DNA of 64,000 nucleotides from assembly GCA_001600495.1 (NCBI GenBank), contig BCKE01000022.1, positions 324,682 through 388,681 of the forward strand, in the 5' to 3' direction. Shown here in pieces: positions 1-9,904 of the stretch (the stretch's first letter is position 1; each line of letters opens with the position of its first letter). Position numbers and translations under genes: made by a program. The notes beneath the pieces are model-generated. The model made no database searches. It was not told where the DNA came from and saw nothing but the letters and a program-made list of their open reading frames with translations. Source of the DNA: Pilasporangium apinafurcum. Lineage: Eukaryota; Oomycota; Peronosporomycetes; Pythiales; Pythiaceae.

Positions 1-330
1 ATTGGATACAACTTCACTTTCAATATGCTGGTTGGATTTGGTTTGTCTATCTTGCGTCGTTTGTTCTTTTTGGAGTCACGAAGATCGGAATGTTCCAAGT
101 ATTTGTGCGAGGAGTTTGTACCCAAATCAGTCTTGGACGGTAACTACAATCCTCAAGATCTACTCTCTACATATCGTCGTCATCAATCTGGATGGTCTTA
201 CCTTGTTGTTGATTGCATGGAGAGAATGTGTTGTGCGGTCATTTCAATCGAAATTGTTGAAGTGTTTGATGTCTTCTATACATTAATATGTATAACAGTG
301 GAGATAAAGCTAACTCATAGAGGGAGTTAA
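1..330 (-). mobile_element. Weak Fanzor1-like remnant at window edge
   Basis: No intact gene is visible. On the minus strand around 130-180 the sequence reads VDLEDCSY, which resembles RADLEDCGY in the clearer Fanzor1 remnant at 31.8-32.6 kb. The two stretches also share an obvious nucleotide match around the plus-strand words AATCCTCAAGATCTACTCTC and AATCCTCGAGATCTGCTCTC. I infer an older, truncated copy of the same element, cut by the window edge. Chance similarity cannot be excluded because no RuvC or zinc-ribbon motif is visible here. Confidence 0.33.
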
Positions 331-821
331 ACACGATCAAAAAGCTATGCATTGACTAGTCGAGAGAAACATTGACAGAGACTGATTATGGCACAAAGTC
401 TATGTACTAATCATCACCAAGCAGCCACATGGACAAGTGTACTAATCCTTCCCATAAAATGTACTTTATACCACAAAACTCTTCGACAAGATACTAGAAA
501 CGTACTAAACACTGGAGCAAATCTCGCAAATCTTGCAAATCTCACCATTTGATAGCATGCGATTACCCACGAGCAGATTCTTGTGGTTTTGGTAATCAGG
601 TCCAAAATACATATCCATGAATATTATTGTTATTTTAATAAACATTAATGTGTTTATTGTAATATATTATTTTTAAATGTTATATTATCCTTATAATAAA
701 TTTTATAAGGATATAATAGTAATTAATAAATTCTGATGATCATAACCACACAAAAGCCAACCCAGCAACCACAAAGTGCAACCCGCCACATCAATCAAAG
801 AGCTACATTCCATCACTCAAC
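331..821. other. Intergenic region upstream of TyrRS gene
   Basis: I see no gene. The stretch becomes strongly AT-rich between about 615 and 735, with repeated AATAATAT-like words, and then gives way to a pyrimidine/CA-rich leader just before the ATG at 822. It probably holds the TyrRS promoter and 5' leader, but no specific element can be named. Confidence 0.4.
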
Positions 822-3277
822 ATGGCGACTGCTTCACCACCACCTGCACCTTCTTCCGCTGCCGTCTCGGACGCGCAGAAGAACTTCTCTACGTTGCGTC
901 TGGACGCTGCAGTGTCGCTACCAGAATCTCCACTTTCAATCGACGAGAAACTCACTAAACTGGCCGCCATCAAAGGCACCTTCCTGACGACAGAAGAGGA
1001 AACGCAACTGCGTCAGTTGCTGACCAAAAAGGCGCATCCGGTGGCGTACGATGGGTTTGAACCATCTGGCCGTGTGACGTTGGCACAAGGGCTGCTGCGA
1101 CTGCTGAATGCGCAACGATTAATGGACGCCGGTTGTCACGTGCACTTGTGGGTGGCAGATGTGCATGCACTGCTGAACAACAAATTCGGTGGCGATTTGA
1201 AAAAGATCCAGAACGTCGCAACGTACATGGTTGAAGTGTGGAAGGCATTGGGATTGGATGCCGAGAAGTTGCCGAATCTGGAGGTGTTGTTGGCGTCCAC
1301 GGAAATTGCTCGTCACTCGGACGCGTACTGGTCGCGTGTGTTGGATGTCGCTGGTCGCTTCACGGTGGAACGTGTGCAGCAATGTGCACCAATTATGGGG
1401 CGTAGTGTCGATGATCCTTTTGGCAATACAAATCGTATCATGTACCCACTCATGCAAGTGGCCGATGGATTTCTGTTGAACGCCGACATTTACCAAATGG
1501 GGGCTGATCAGGACGAAGGGAATGCGTTAGTGAAGGAATACATTGCCCAGAAGGAGATGACTGACCGTAATCCCGTGTTCCTCAGCCACCCGTTATTGCT
1601 GGGATTGAAACAGGAACAGTTCAAGATGAGCACGACCGATCCGGATTCGGCTATTTACATGGACGACTCTGCGGCAGAAGTCAATACAAAGATCAAGAAA
1701 GCATACTGCCCTCCAGGAGATGTGCATGGTAATCCAATCTTGGACTACATGAAGTATTTGGTTTTCCCCTTCCATCGTGAAGGTGTGGTCTTGGAACGCA
1801 GCGAGAAAAACGGTGGTAACCTCACGTTTACAGACTACGAGGAGCTGCAAGCAGCGTTCGCTAGCGAGCAGGTGCATCCTGCTGATCTGAAGCCATGTTT
1901 GGGGAAATACATCAATGCGTAAGCTACACTCATTATTGCGGTGGTCGGTTTGCAAGATGTTTACTTATTCGTTATTTATATGTAGCATGCTGGAGCCGGT
2001 GCGTCAACATTTCGCTGGTGGCGAGTTGAAGAAACTCTGGACAAACATTAAGAAGCTCAAGACATCGCCTGTTCCAGATGGAGACAAGTTGGTCACACTC
2101 TCAGTGCCCGGCTGGCCGGAAGAAGAAGAACGTGCTTGGCGCGCATCTACACTATCGTTGGATGATCGCTTCGCTACGAGTCGATCCGTGGGCGAGGAAT
2201 GCATCCAGGAAAGCGAACTACGTGCATGCCTGGAAAAGAAGGACCATCCAGTCTGTTACGATGGGTTTGAGCCATCAGGTCGTATGCATATCGCTCAGGG
2301 TGTGCTGCGTACGGTGAACGTGAACAAATTGACGTCTGCTGGCGCTGTGTTTCGCTTCTGGGTGGCTGATTGGTTTGCGATGCTGAATAACAAAATGGGC
2401 GGCGACTTGGAGAAGATCCGAACGGTTGGCAAGTACATGGTAGAGATCTGGAAATCTGCCGGTATGGATATGACAAACGTACAGTTCCTCTGGGCGTCTA
2501 AGGAGATTATCGCCAATGGCGCCACGTACTGGTTGCGTGTGATGGACATCGCACGTCGAACGACCATTGCTCGAACCGTCAAATGCTGTACGATTATGGG
2601 CCGGAAGGAAAAAGAAGGCATGCAGGCCGCTCAGATCATGTACCCGTTGATGCAGTGTGCAGATATTTTCTTCCTCAAGGCTGATATCTGCCAATTGGGC
2701 ATGGACCAGCGCAAGATCAACATGTTGGCGCGGGATTACTGTGAGTTGGTAAAGATGAAGTTTAAGCCGGTGATTCTCAGTCACCACATGCTCATGGGGC
2801 TGAAAGAAGGACAAGAAAAAATGTCCAAGAGTGACCCTGAGTCGGCGATTTTCATGGAAGACGCCGTCGAAGATGTAAACCGCAAATTGGAAAAAGCGTT
2901 CTGTCCTGAGGGCGTAGTCGCTGCGAACCCTATCTTGGATTACATGAAGCACATCATCTTTGCTCGCTATGCCGACACAGGTGTAGTGATTAAACAGGTG
3001 GATGGCGTTGAGAAGACGTTTGCCAACTACCAGGAACTGGAAGACGCGTTCGTAGCACGTCAAGTGAACCCTGCCGATCTGAAAACAGCATTGGGCAAGT
3101 ACTTGAACGAGTAAGTTTTCTGCATATTTAGTCTGAGTTCTTTCATGATGTGTGGTAGTTATTTAACATTTTGTATGGATTTGTTACAGGATTCTGGCGC
3201 CAGTTCGTGCACATTTCGCCGAAGGAGAAGCTAAGGAATTGCTCGCCAAGGTCCGCTCCTTCCGTATTACCAGATAA
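822..3277 (+). CDS. Double-length (fused tandem) tyrosyl-tRNA synthetase
   Basis: Class I TyrRS, which charges tRNA-Tyr. I read three exons (822-1918, 1986-3110, 3190-3277) joined in frame across GT-AG introns of 67 and 79 bp, giving about 769 residues. Two complete TyrRS-like units are fused head to tail. Both introns fall at the equivalent place, just after LGKYIN/LGKYLN, and each downstream exon opens with LEPVRQHF or LAPVRAHF, so the unit was duplicated together with its intron. Unit 2 keeps PSGRMHIAQ (HIGH motif) and KMSKSDPE. Unit 1 has PSGRVTLAQ and KMSTTDPD, so the first His of HIGH and the second Lys of KMSKS are lost. Trypanosomatid TyrRS is a known double-length pseudo-dimer with one working active site; here the working half should be the C-terminal one. 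Reading the two halves as separate genes would ignore the splice junctions. The ATG at 822 sits in a good AACATGG context. Confidence 0.93.
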
Positions 3278-3335
3278 ACACCTAAGTAGGATTTGTGTGT
3301 AGTATTGGGCTGGATTTTTTACACTGCGTACTTGC

Positions 3336-4374
3336 TTAGTATTCAAAAGTTGGGAAATGCGCTTGGCGCAGCGGGTAATGTGGATCGCTCGGGTTAACAA
3401 TCTCTTGCTGGTTATCCGAGACGAGCCACAACGTCAATGCATATCGTCGTGCGTCTTTTTCTTGCGTGTCACTGAGCGTTGGCAGTACATCATGCACGAT
3501 CTGGTCGCTCCAGAACATCGCGAGCGTATCGGCCATGGGAGGAATCACTTGAATGCCGTCATTTTTAGTAAAAATGCGCAACTCTCCCCCCTGACTTTGA
3601 TCCCATTTTGGATTCAGATAGTATACCATCGTCACCTTCCGTTGATCTGGTAAGCCGGAATTATCACAATGTTTGGGATCTGCAGAAATAAACAACGATC
3701 AATGGAGTGAGAACGATAGAAATAGAACATACAAGCCGTCAGTTCTACTCACATTTTGATCCAGCACCGAGGCTTACGGCGAGTTTGGTGCCATACATGC
3801 GCTGACTCATCTGCAGATGCGGAAAGAAATGGTTGAGCAATACAGGCGCTTGCAGCAGCACACTACGCGTGTAGTCCAACAGCGTCGGTGCGATCTCCCA
3901 CTCATTGCCATTCAACTCGGTCGCGAAGACATTCTTCTTGGCCATCTCCTTCCCATGTTCGTCGGTGGACATGCTCTGGAACATGTGGCCACTCTCATAC
4001 AATCGTTCCGCCTCCTCTATCAAAACCAAACCAGAGCAATTACCCATAACGTATAGATGCACATAACAATTAATTACGCAAGTATACATACCTCGCATTT
4101 GCTGTGCGATCTCTGCGCCAGCAAAATCCTTGATGATGCAGTACCCCTGTTCACCCAGTCCATATTGGATGGCGTCACGCACCGATTCACGTGCAAACAG
4201 CGGGAGCACCGTGATCTCATCCACTTCTCCCTCACCACCACTATTGCTAGAAGAGAATCTCCTCAACCACGTACCAGTGGATGGGCTACTCCAACGGTAA
4301 CGACCAGCGGATCGCAGAAGCAGTGCATGCATGCTCCTACGCATCATGTCATCAAGAATGCAGCTTCCAGACAA
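3336..4374 (-). CDS. EGLN/PHD-like 2-oxoglutarate Fe(II) prolyl hydroxylase
   Basis: Oxygenase of the HIF-prolyl-hydroxylase type, expected to hydroxylate a prolyl side chain using 2-oxoglutarate, Fe(II) and O2. Three exons: 4374-4092, 4016-3753 and 3680-3336, with introns of 75 and 72 bp. The last exon carries the jelly-roll core: H-x-D iron ligands in PKHCDNSG, a VTMVYYLN strand typical of EGLN proteins, GGELRIF, the distal His in FWSDQIVHDV, and the 2OG-binding Arg in RRYALTLW. The N-terminus is rich in Arg and Ser with no acidic residue over roughly residues 11-45 (from MRRSMHALLLRSAGRYRW), which looks like a mitochondrial presequence, so the internal Met may be the real start. No MYND finger is present. 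The substrate cannot be told from sequence. Its promoter side abuts the Fanzor composite at 4.4 kb. Confidence 0.85.
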
Positions 4375-4426
4375 TTTCGCTATGATTGCCGTTATTTATG
4401 TGACTGTCGTTACTTATGAAAATATA

Positions 4427-5585
4427 AATTAAGTACGATATATGATTAAGTACGTAAGCGCACTAATTTGATTAAGTGCGGTTTCACAATCTGATTCCGC
4501 CGGAGAAGATCGCAAAGCTCTCAAGAGATACGAAAGTATCAAATGATGATTCCGGTTGTTTATTTTCCGATTGATCAACATGGATCTGACAAGTACTTGG
4601 ATAAGCAGACATCTCGAGGAAAGCGGTCCTGATATCTGGTCTAGATTGACCCACGAGTAAACGTTCATTCTTCAGAAAAATATTTTTAGCTGCATTGATA
4701 TCGCGATCTGTAATCAAGTTACACGATGAACACAAAAAATCTCTCTGTGCTTGGATACTCTAGTTGATTCTCCCACAGCAAGAACACACTTTCGAGGTAT
4801 AGTCTTCTTTACATTCAATTACACGTCCCCTCTGGTTGCTCCATCTTGTATTTCAGTATTTTCTTGAATGTATAGTGACATAACATGAGCATTGCTTTCG
4901 AAGTCTTGCTGGAAATTCGTTTTTGTTATGCAAAGAGATCGGTCCACTATGATGGTATGGTCGAATGTATTTACACTGCACGACACCATCCACGAGGCTT
5001 TTCTACTTGTTTATTTACCATATCTCACTCAAATCTACAAGATCTACCAAGTCGAAAACGCATACACACATCATAATCTACAATTCTCTGTCAACCAGAA
5101 ACCATCACAAGACATCATATTTCTGTACGAATCTTCCTGTTAGTATACAGCCTAAGTGCAGCTAGTTGCTACTCGATCCGGACAATCCCTCTCTACTAGA
5201 CTCTAGTTCGCTGTCACTCACACTGTCGTCGATATCTTTTGTCCTGTGCATGTGCTTGTAAATGTCTGCTAAATGATCACTTGGTTTGTCAATCCATCCC
5301 TGGACTTGTACAGCAGTTGAGCATACTGTTTGCAATCGAAGAATATTCTTATGCTCACCATGTATCTCCTACATGGTTTTCCAAGACCACTCGAGTTACG
5401 ACGAAGAGAATAGAGTATAGGAAGAGTATGCGTGGACAGTGGCAGAGTCTAACAATTTCTCAAACGCGTCCACATGGTCCAGTCTGTATTCTGATAGCAG
5501 CAGTACAGTGTTTCTGATTTTTGAACACGTAATTGGCGGAAAAATTCCATATTCGCATTTTATTGGCTAAAATAACTTTGATGCT
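4427..5585 (-). mobile_element. Composite Fanzor element, inverted copy of 53.2-54.4 kb
   Basis: This segment matches 53225-54382 in reverse complement almost base for base over most of its length, so both are copies of one element. On the minus strand it carries the C-terminal part of a Fanzor1/TnpB-like nuclease: SKTSKAMLML-type helix, VIECKEDYTSKVCSCCG, a second CSSC pair, and DRDINAAKNIF (RuvC-III Asp), but with a frame change and a stop, so it looks dead. Upstream lies the 207-bp open frame described for the 53-kb copy, here ending in SSSN. Plus-strand bases 5340-5520 also resemble the tail of the Fanzor2-type reading at 38.8 kb. One end has three direct ATTAAGTRCG repeats (4427-4490). 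It sits in the divergent promoter interval between the oxygenase and PP2C genes. Confidence 0.75.
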
Positions 5586-5724
5586 GATGCGCAAAACAGA
5601 GGGAGTTTTGGATTTCGTGCAAAGCAGGTGATTCTCATTTGCTTGCGTTTCTCTACGGCGCTTTCTTGTGTGTGTGCGTGTGGATCGCTCTCTCTCTCTC
5701 TTTAACAACAGAGAGAACGCAGAT

Positions 5725-6879
5725 ATGGAAGGGAAGCACACGATCATTTCACGCAAAACATTGCAGCGCCAACTCACCAAAGTCTTCGGTGGTGATTCGA
5801 ACAACAGTAGTGTAGAAGCTTTCACACAAGAGACAGCAACTGTCACCGACACTCCGCCAGTCACATCGAAAGACCAAGAGCGCGCTGAGCATCTAGAGCG
5901 ACCACATGCGAGCAGCGGTCAGTGGAAGCATTTGGATGTGGATGAGGAGGAGAACACTGCCGATAAAGAGCAAGAAAACGAACTCCAAGAGACTATAGAT
6001 ATGGAACAAACCAATGCACCATTCAAGAAGAATCCGATCAGGTTGTTCGATGTTGGTCATGGCTCAATTGAAGGATCACTTGGTCATACCAATGAAGATC
6101 GGTATGTCGTGAAGAGTAACGCGAATTTTCACCTGTTTGCGGTGCTAGATGGTCACGGTGGCGCGCTAGCTGCAAGTTATGTGGTGGAACGACTGTTCCA
6201 TGTGCTAGAGAATGTTTATGACGGTGGGTTTGAAGAAAACCACTTGGTAGAAGCGATTGATGGGCTAGAAAAAGCTTTCTGCAGGCAAGCAAAACGACTG
6301 GTAGATTACAGTGGCACATGTTTGCTTGCTGTTATCCTCTATCGCAATGCTGCAACGGATACACCTCAGCGGATTACACTCAACATTGGCGACTGCCGCG
6401 CGATTATCCGAGAAGATCCTGAGCAAGTGAATAGCAACAAGTCCACGAAATCCAAGTCTCCATCAAGTAGTTATGGGAAAATCTTTGCACTTTCTGATGA
6501 TCATAGTGCCTCCAATCGATCCGAAAAGCTACGTGTGCTCGAGGCAGGTGCGTATATTCAACAGCGCCGCATTGCTGGCGTGCTGGAACCGTTCCGGTCG
6601 ATTGGAGATATCGACATGAAGACACGCGACATGAAAGACTGGGTCATCGCCACGCCAGAGATCCGACAGAGTGAGTTGGTGATTGGTGGCAGTACGATTG
6701 TATTGGCGACTGATGGTGTATGGAGTGTCTTAAAAAACCAGCGGGTCATGGCGATCGCCTATGAGCAGCTTCAAAATCGCAAGAGTGGTGCAGCTCAGCG
6801 CGCAGCCGATGCTATCATCGCCGAGGCGCGAAAGTGTGGCAGCCAGGACGATATCACGTGCATCGTGATTTCTGTATAA
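5725..6879 (+). CDS. PP2C-family protein phosphatase
   Basis: Metal-dependent Ser/Thr phosphatase of 384 residues in one exon. About 100 N-terminal residues are acidic and low-complexity. The catalytic domain then shows the PP2C motifs in order: GHTNEDR, FAVLDGHGG (metal-binding Asp, residues about 138-146), LNIGDCRAI, ALSDDHSASNRSE, a GVLEPFRSIGD segment in place of the usual LAVSRAFGD, VLATDGVWSVL and the closing SQDDITCIVI. All metal ligands I can identify are present, so it should be active. The first ATG in frame is at 5725, just after a TC-rich leader; upstream codons are open but have no ATG. The substrate is unknown. The Fanzor composite ends about 140 bp upstream, so it may form part of this gene's promoter. 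Confidence 0.93.
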   Translation: MEGKHTIISRKTLQRQLTKVFGGDSNNSSVEAFTQETATVTDTPPVTSKDQERAEHLERPHASSGQWKHLDVDEEENTADKEQENELQETIDMEQTNAPFKKNPIRLFDVGHGSIEGSLGHTNEDRYVVKSNANFHLFAVLDGHGGALAASYVVERLFHVLENVYDGGFEENHLVEAIDGLEKAFCRQAKRLVDYSGTCLLAVILYRNAATDTPQRITLNIGDCRAIIREDPEQVNSNKSTKSKSPSSSYGKIFALSDDHSASNRSEKLRVLEAGAYIQQRRIAGVLEPFRSIGDIDMKTRDMKDWVIATPEIRQSELVIGGSTIVLATDGVWSVLKNQRVMAIAYEQLQNRKSGAAQRAADAIIAEARKCGSQDDITCIVISV

Positions 6880-6993
6880 AGCTGTGATTGTCAATTTTTG
6901 TAGATTATGTAGGGTTTTTATATTCATTACGACAGACATATAATATGGGCACCATATGCTCGGTGTCTCTTCTCCTTTTCCCTAGTTTCTTAT

Positions 6994-7569
6994 CTATTTC
7001 TTCACTTCCAGTGCTGCAGCTTTCCAGGCATCCTCAAATGACATACCTTCGTCAATTTTCGTCTGCACAGCATCGATCAATTCTTGTCCATAAATGCACT
7101 TGAGGATCGTGAGCTTCGGCGTCCGTGTACGAGACTGATAATTGACATGGTGCTCTTCCGTATACTCTGGGATACGATTGAGCGTCAATAAGTCATCACG
7201 GAAGGGCATGATGTACGCACTACAGGTGAACACTTCTCCGGCCTGTTCGCCTTCGAGCAGCTCCACCGAAATCTCTTCGCGAATGTAGTATTTCTCCGCC
7301 ACAGCTTCCAGAATATCAAGTGCCTCGAGTGTATCATCGTCTACTTGATATATCTCGCCGGGCACTTGGTAACCTGCATGGTCAGGTGCACGATAAAGAC
7401 ATGGAACCCATCGGTCTTTTTTCAGCACTAAATGGAAATCTGGATGCGCGGTCTTCGATGCTCCTACGAATGATGCCTTCCCCAGTTCAATAGCTGGCTT
7501 CAGGTAAGTTTCATAGTTGTAGAAATCTTTCTTCAATGTCCCATACACAAACACCAGTGTTTGCACCAT
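6994..7569 (-). CDS. Gamma-glutamylcyclotransferase/GGACT-like protein
   Basis: Single-exon protein of 191 residues. It opens with VFVYGTLKKDFYNYETYL, the YGTLK nucleotide-loop-like signature of the AIG2/gamma-glutamylamine cyclotransferase fold, and continues with the family pattern PGEIYQVDDDTLEALDILE. Members release 5-oxoproline from gamma-glutamyl amines or peptides, including products of protein cross-link or glutathione breakdown. A C-terminal extension of about 45 residues (from IYGQELIDAV) is helical and charged and is not part of the core fold. It converges with PP2C, leaving a 114-bp spacer between stop codons. The exact substrate is inference. Confidence 0.87.
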   Translation of the reverse strand: MVQTLVFVYGTLKKDFYNYETYLKPAIELGKASFVGASKTAHPDFHLVLKKDRWVPCLYRAPDHAGYQVPGEIYQVDDDTLEALDILEAVAEKYYIREEISVELLEGEQAGEVFTCSAYIMPFRDDLLTLNRIPEYTEEHHVNYQSRTRTPKLTILKCIYGQELIDAVQTKIDEGMSFEDAWKAAALEVKK

Positions 7570-7985
7570 CTTCTTCGTTTATCGATCGGGTTGCGTTCTT
7601 CGCAAGTAACGTGCTCTAGAAAATGACAGAGATCCTGAAGCAAAAAACACAGAATGATGATTAACAGCGCACTATTCGAATGAAGAGTCCTCTATTAAGG
7701 TAAATGAGGTTTTTCTTTTAGTGAAAGGAATTTTTGATAGTTGAAAATGAGGTTTTGAGGTGGAACCAGCTGTCATACATAGGACGGAACCTTTTCGTGA
7801 TTGTCAATTGCGCGTAGATGCACCACAGAGAACCGTGAAGAGGAAAAGAACGAGCGCAATTTGTCGACCAATGGAGGCGCCATTGCCGCCGTTGTACTCC
7901 CTACAGCGGCCGGACGTCGACTCCAAACAAAGTGAAGGTGTGATCCTTGCTTCTTTCTAGATTTTCGTGGATTACTAAGCTGATT
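7570..7985. promoter_or_regulatory. Divergent intergenic region, possible upstream exon
   Basis: Shared 5' region of the cyclotransferase gene (minus) and the CW-finger gene (plus). An open stretch from an ATG at 7871 (MEAPLPPLYSLQR) could be a first exon of the CW gene. A junction from the G at about 7938 to the TTTGTAG acceptor just before 8001 keeps the frame and gives SEQ-like SKQSEDAPPVK, but the donor GTGTGA is weak. No other element is recognisable. Confidence 0.35.
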
Positions 7986-9823
7986 ATGTCGTTTGTAGAT
8001 GCTCCTCCTGTGAAGATTCAAACCGAGATCGTCGATGTATACTTATTGGCACCAGAAGAAGATCGTGAGATTGAACTAAAAGACTTTACAATCATGAAAC
8101 CAAAAAACAACAAGATGCATCGACTCATTCGGTATTATCCACGATGTGAGATTTCGTATCGCGCGTCACCACCACCTCCACCACCTGAAGAGAAGATTGT
8201 CACATCGCCCAGTGGCACGACGACCATCATGACCACGACGACCCATCGACATAATGGTGGGTTTAGTAATCCAAGTCGCAATGCTGAGGTATTTCGTTTG
8301 AAGCGGAAGCTACTGAAAGAGTATTTTCATTCGTTAAAGGACCAAGAGACCGCGATTTATGACAACTTACAAGATAATCGAATACAGCACAATGGTGGTG
8401 ATAAATCGTACCACCACTACGAAAGCGGTCCATCCTATAACTATCACCGTCGAGTAATATCACCGCGGTCCCCAGTACCACCTCCGCCAAAGTATGTACC
8501 CATTCAAGTGGGTGATGAAGACACAACCCCGTTAACATCAGAACAAAATATGACACTGAAAGAGCGCGTGCAATATGTGACATCACTTTGGCCTGGCATT
8601 GCTCCGATGGATGACGATGAGGTTGTGATGGACTACTATGGACTGGAAGTCGAGATCATCTCGGAGGAAGAAAGGAAGAAGGAATTGGATGCTGCTGCAG
8701 TAGAATCAGGCACAACATCAGAGCAGGCGGCTTTGCCAGATACAGGTGTCAAATCAGAGATAAGTAATGGTACAACGGATGACGCCGCGACGTCTCCAGT
8801 TAAAGATGATGGCTCAGCGTCACCAGAGGTTCCAGAGATGACAGTTGAGACACGCAGTGCGACTTTACAACGCATCAAAGATGCGGAGGGTGAAAAGCAG
8901 CTTAAGACAAGCCCCATTTCATCCAAGCAGGACGACTGGGTGCAATGTGACAAGTGCCAGAAATGGAGACGATTACCAAGTATGTCCACGATGTACCTGG
9001 ACTCAATGATTGGACTTCGAATGAGATAGTTGACAATTCTTCGATCTGATTGTTGTGTAGATCATGTAAATGTCTCGGAATTGCCTGCAACATGGTACTG
9101 CAAGATGAATCGATGGGACAAACGCCACAATGTAAGCGGAATACCCTGGTGGGTTTTGCAGTGTGCACTCACCTGTAGTAATGTTTTTATTGCCTATAGA
9201 AATGCTCTATTCCGGAAGAAAAGCCCGTGGTGTTGATGAAAGAATCAGACCTGGTTGAATATCGCGAACGAAAGTTTGTACAAGAATTTTTGCAACGCAT
9301 GAAGCGAATGGAGAAAGCGGTGCAGCAGTTCAAGTACACTGATATGCGAGATGATGATGGTGAGCGGAAGGTGGTCCAGTGCGTTGAGTGCTTGAAGTTG
9401 CGGCCGCTTATTGGTGGTATGGATCCTTCCAAGATTACCCATCCATTTGTCTGTTGGATGAATTGGGACGAACTCTACGCGAGTTGTTCAGTACCTCAAG
9501 GTGATTTACCGGATCGAAACGTGGAGATTGTGAATGCTTCCTCTGTCTCTGGTAGTGGAGCCCACAATACCCATGCTGCTGGAGATGACGCGGCGGATAA
9601 GAGCTACAAGAGAAGCAGTAGTATTAACAGCGACTCACAACCCAATGGGTCGAGTGAAGCATCCAAAAAACCCAGCAAAACCAATGTGAAGAAGGTGGTG
9701 AAGCGGAAAATTCCACCATCATCCACAGCGACGCCGGAGAGGATACCAATGACAACCAGTACTACCAGTAACAGCAGCAGTAGTAACGCTTCTACAAACG
9801 CCAAACGAGCCAAGCGAAGGTAG
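7986..9823 (+). CDS. Tandem CW-type zinc finger protein, chromatin reader-like
   Basis: Three exons (to 8979, 9061-9131, 9200-9823) joined in frame. The central part spells a classic CW domain across two introns: DDWVQCDKCQKWRRLP, then ELPATWYCKMNRWDKRHN, then KCSIPEE, giving the four Cys ligands and the Trp cage that in known CW domains binds methylated H3K4. About 50 residues on, a second looser unit follows: VVQCVECLKLRPL, HPFVCWMNWDELYASCSVP, which keeps four Cys but lacks the first Trp. The N-terminal 300 residues are disordered, with Pro runs and acidic patches, and the C-terminus is Lys/Arg/Ser-rich with KRAKRR, a probable nuclear signal. The first in-frame ATG is at 7986; an upstream spliced start at 7871 is possible. 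It is probably a chromatin factor; partners are unknown. Confidence 0.82.
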
Positions 9824-9904
9824 TATACATGTGGTCCATAATGAGTCCTGCGCAAGTATAGTAAGTGTGCTATGTTGTCATTTATGTCAGTTGATATTCT
9901 TTTC

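Noticed and set aside
1915-3114. Second TyrRS half as a separate gene
   Set aside because: The ATG at 1915 overlaps the end of the first half in another frame and the leader up to 1986 encodes an unlikely peptide; a GTAAGC/ATGTAG intron joins the halves exactly in frame, and the same intron recurs after the second half.
3357-3450. Possible tRNA-like sequence (GGCGCAGCGGGTAATG...GGTTAAC)
   Set aside because: It lies in the coding 3' exon of the oxygenase and cannot form a full cloverleaf with a CCA-side acceptor stem.
4885-5143. Open frames in the Fanzor composite (plus strand, also 53643-53923 minus)
   Set aside because: Open in both copies, but with no recognisable motif, and opposite to the Fanzor1 reading; probably a shadow of a low-stop region.
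8263-8586. Minus-strand frame inside the CW-finger gene
   Set aside because: Antisense to a coding exon with clear product; no motif of its own.
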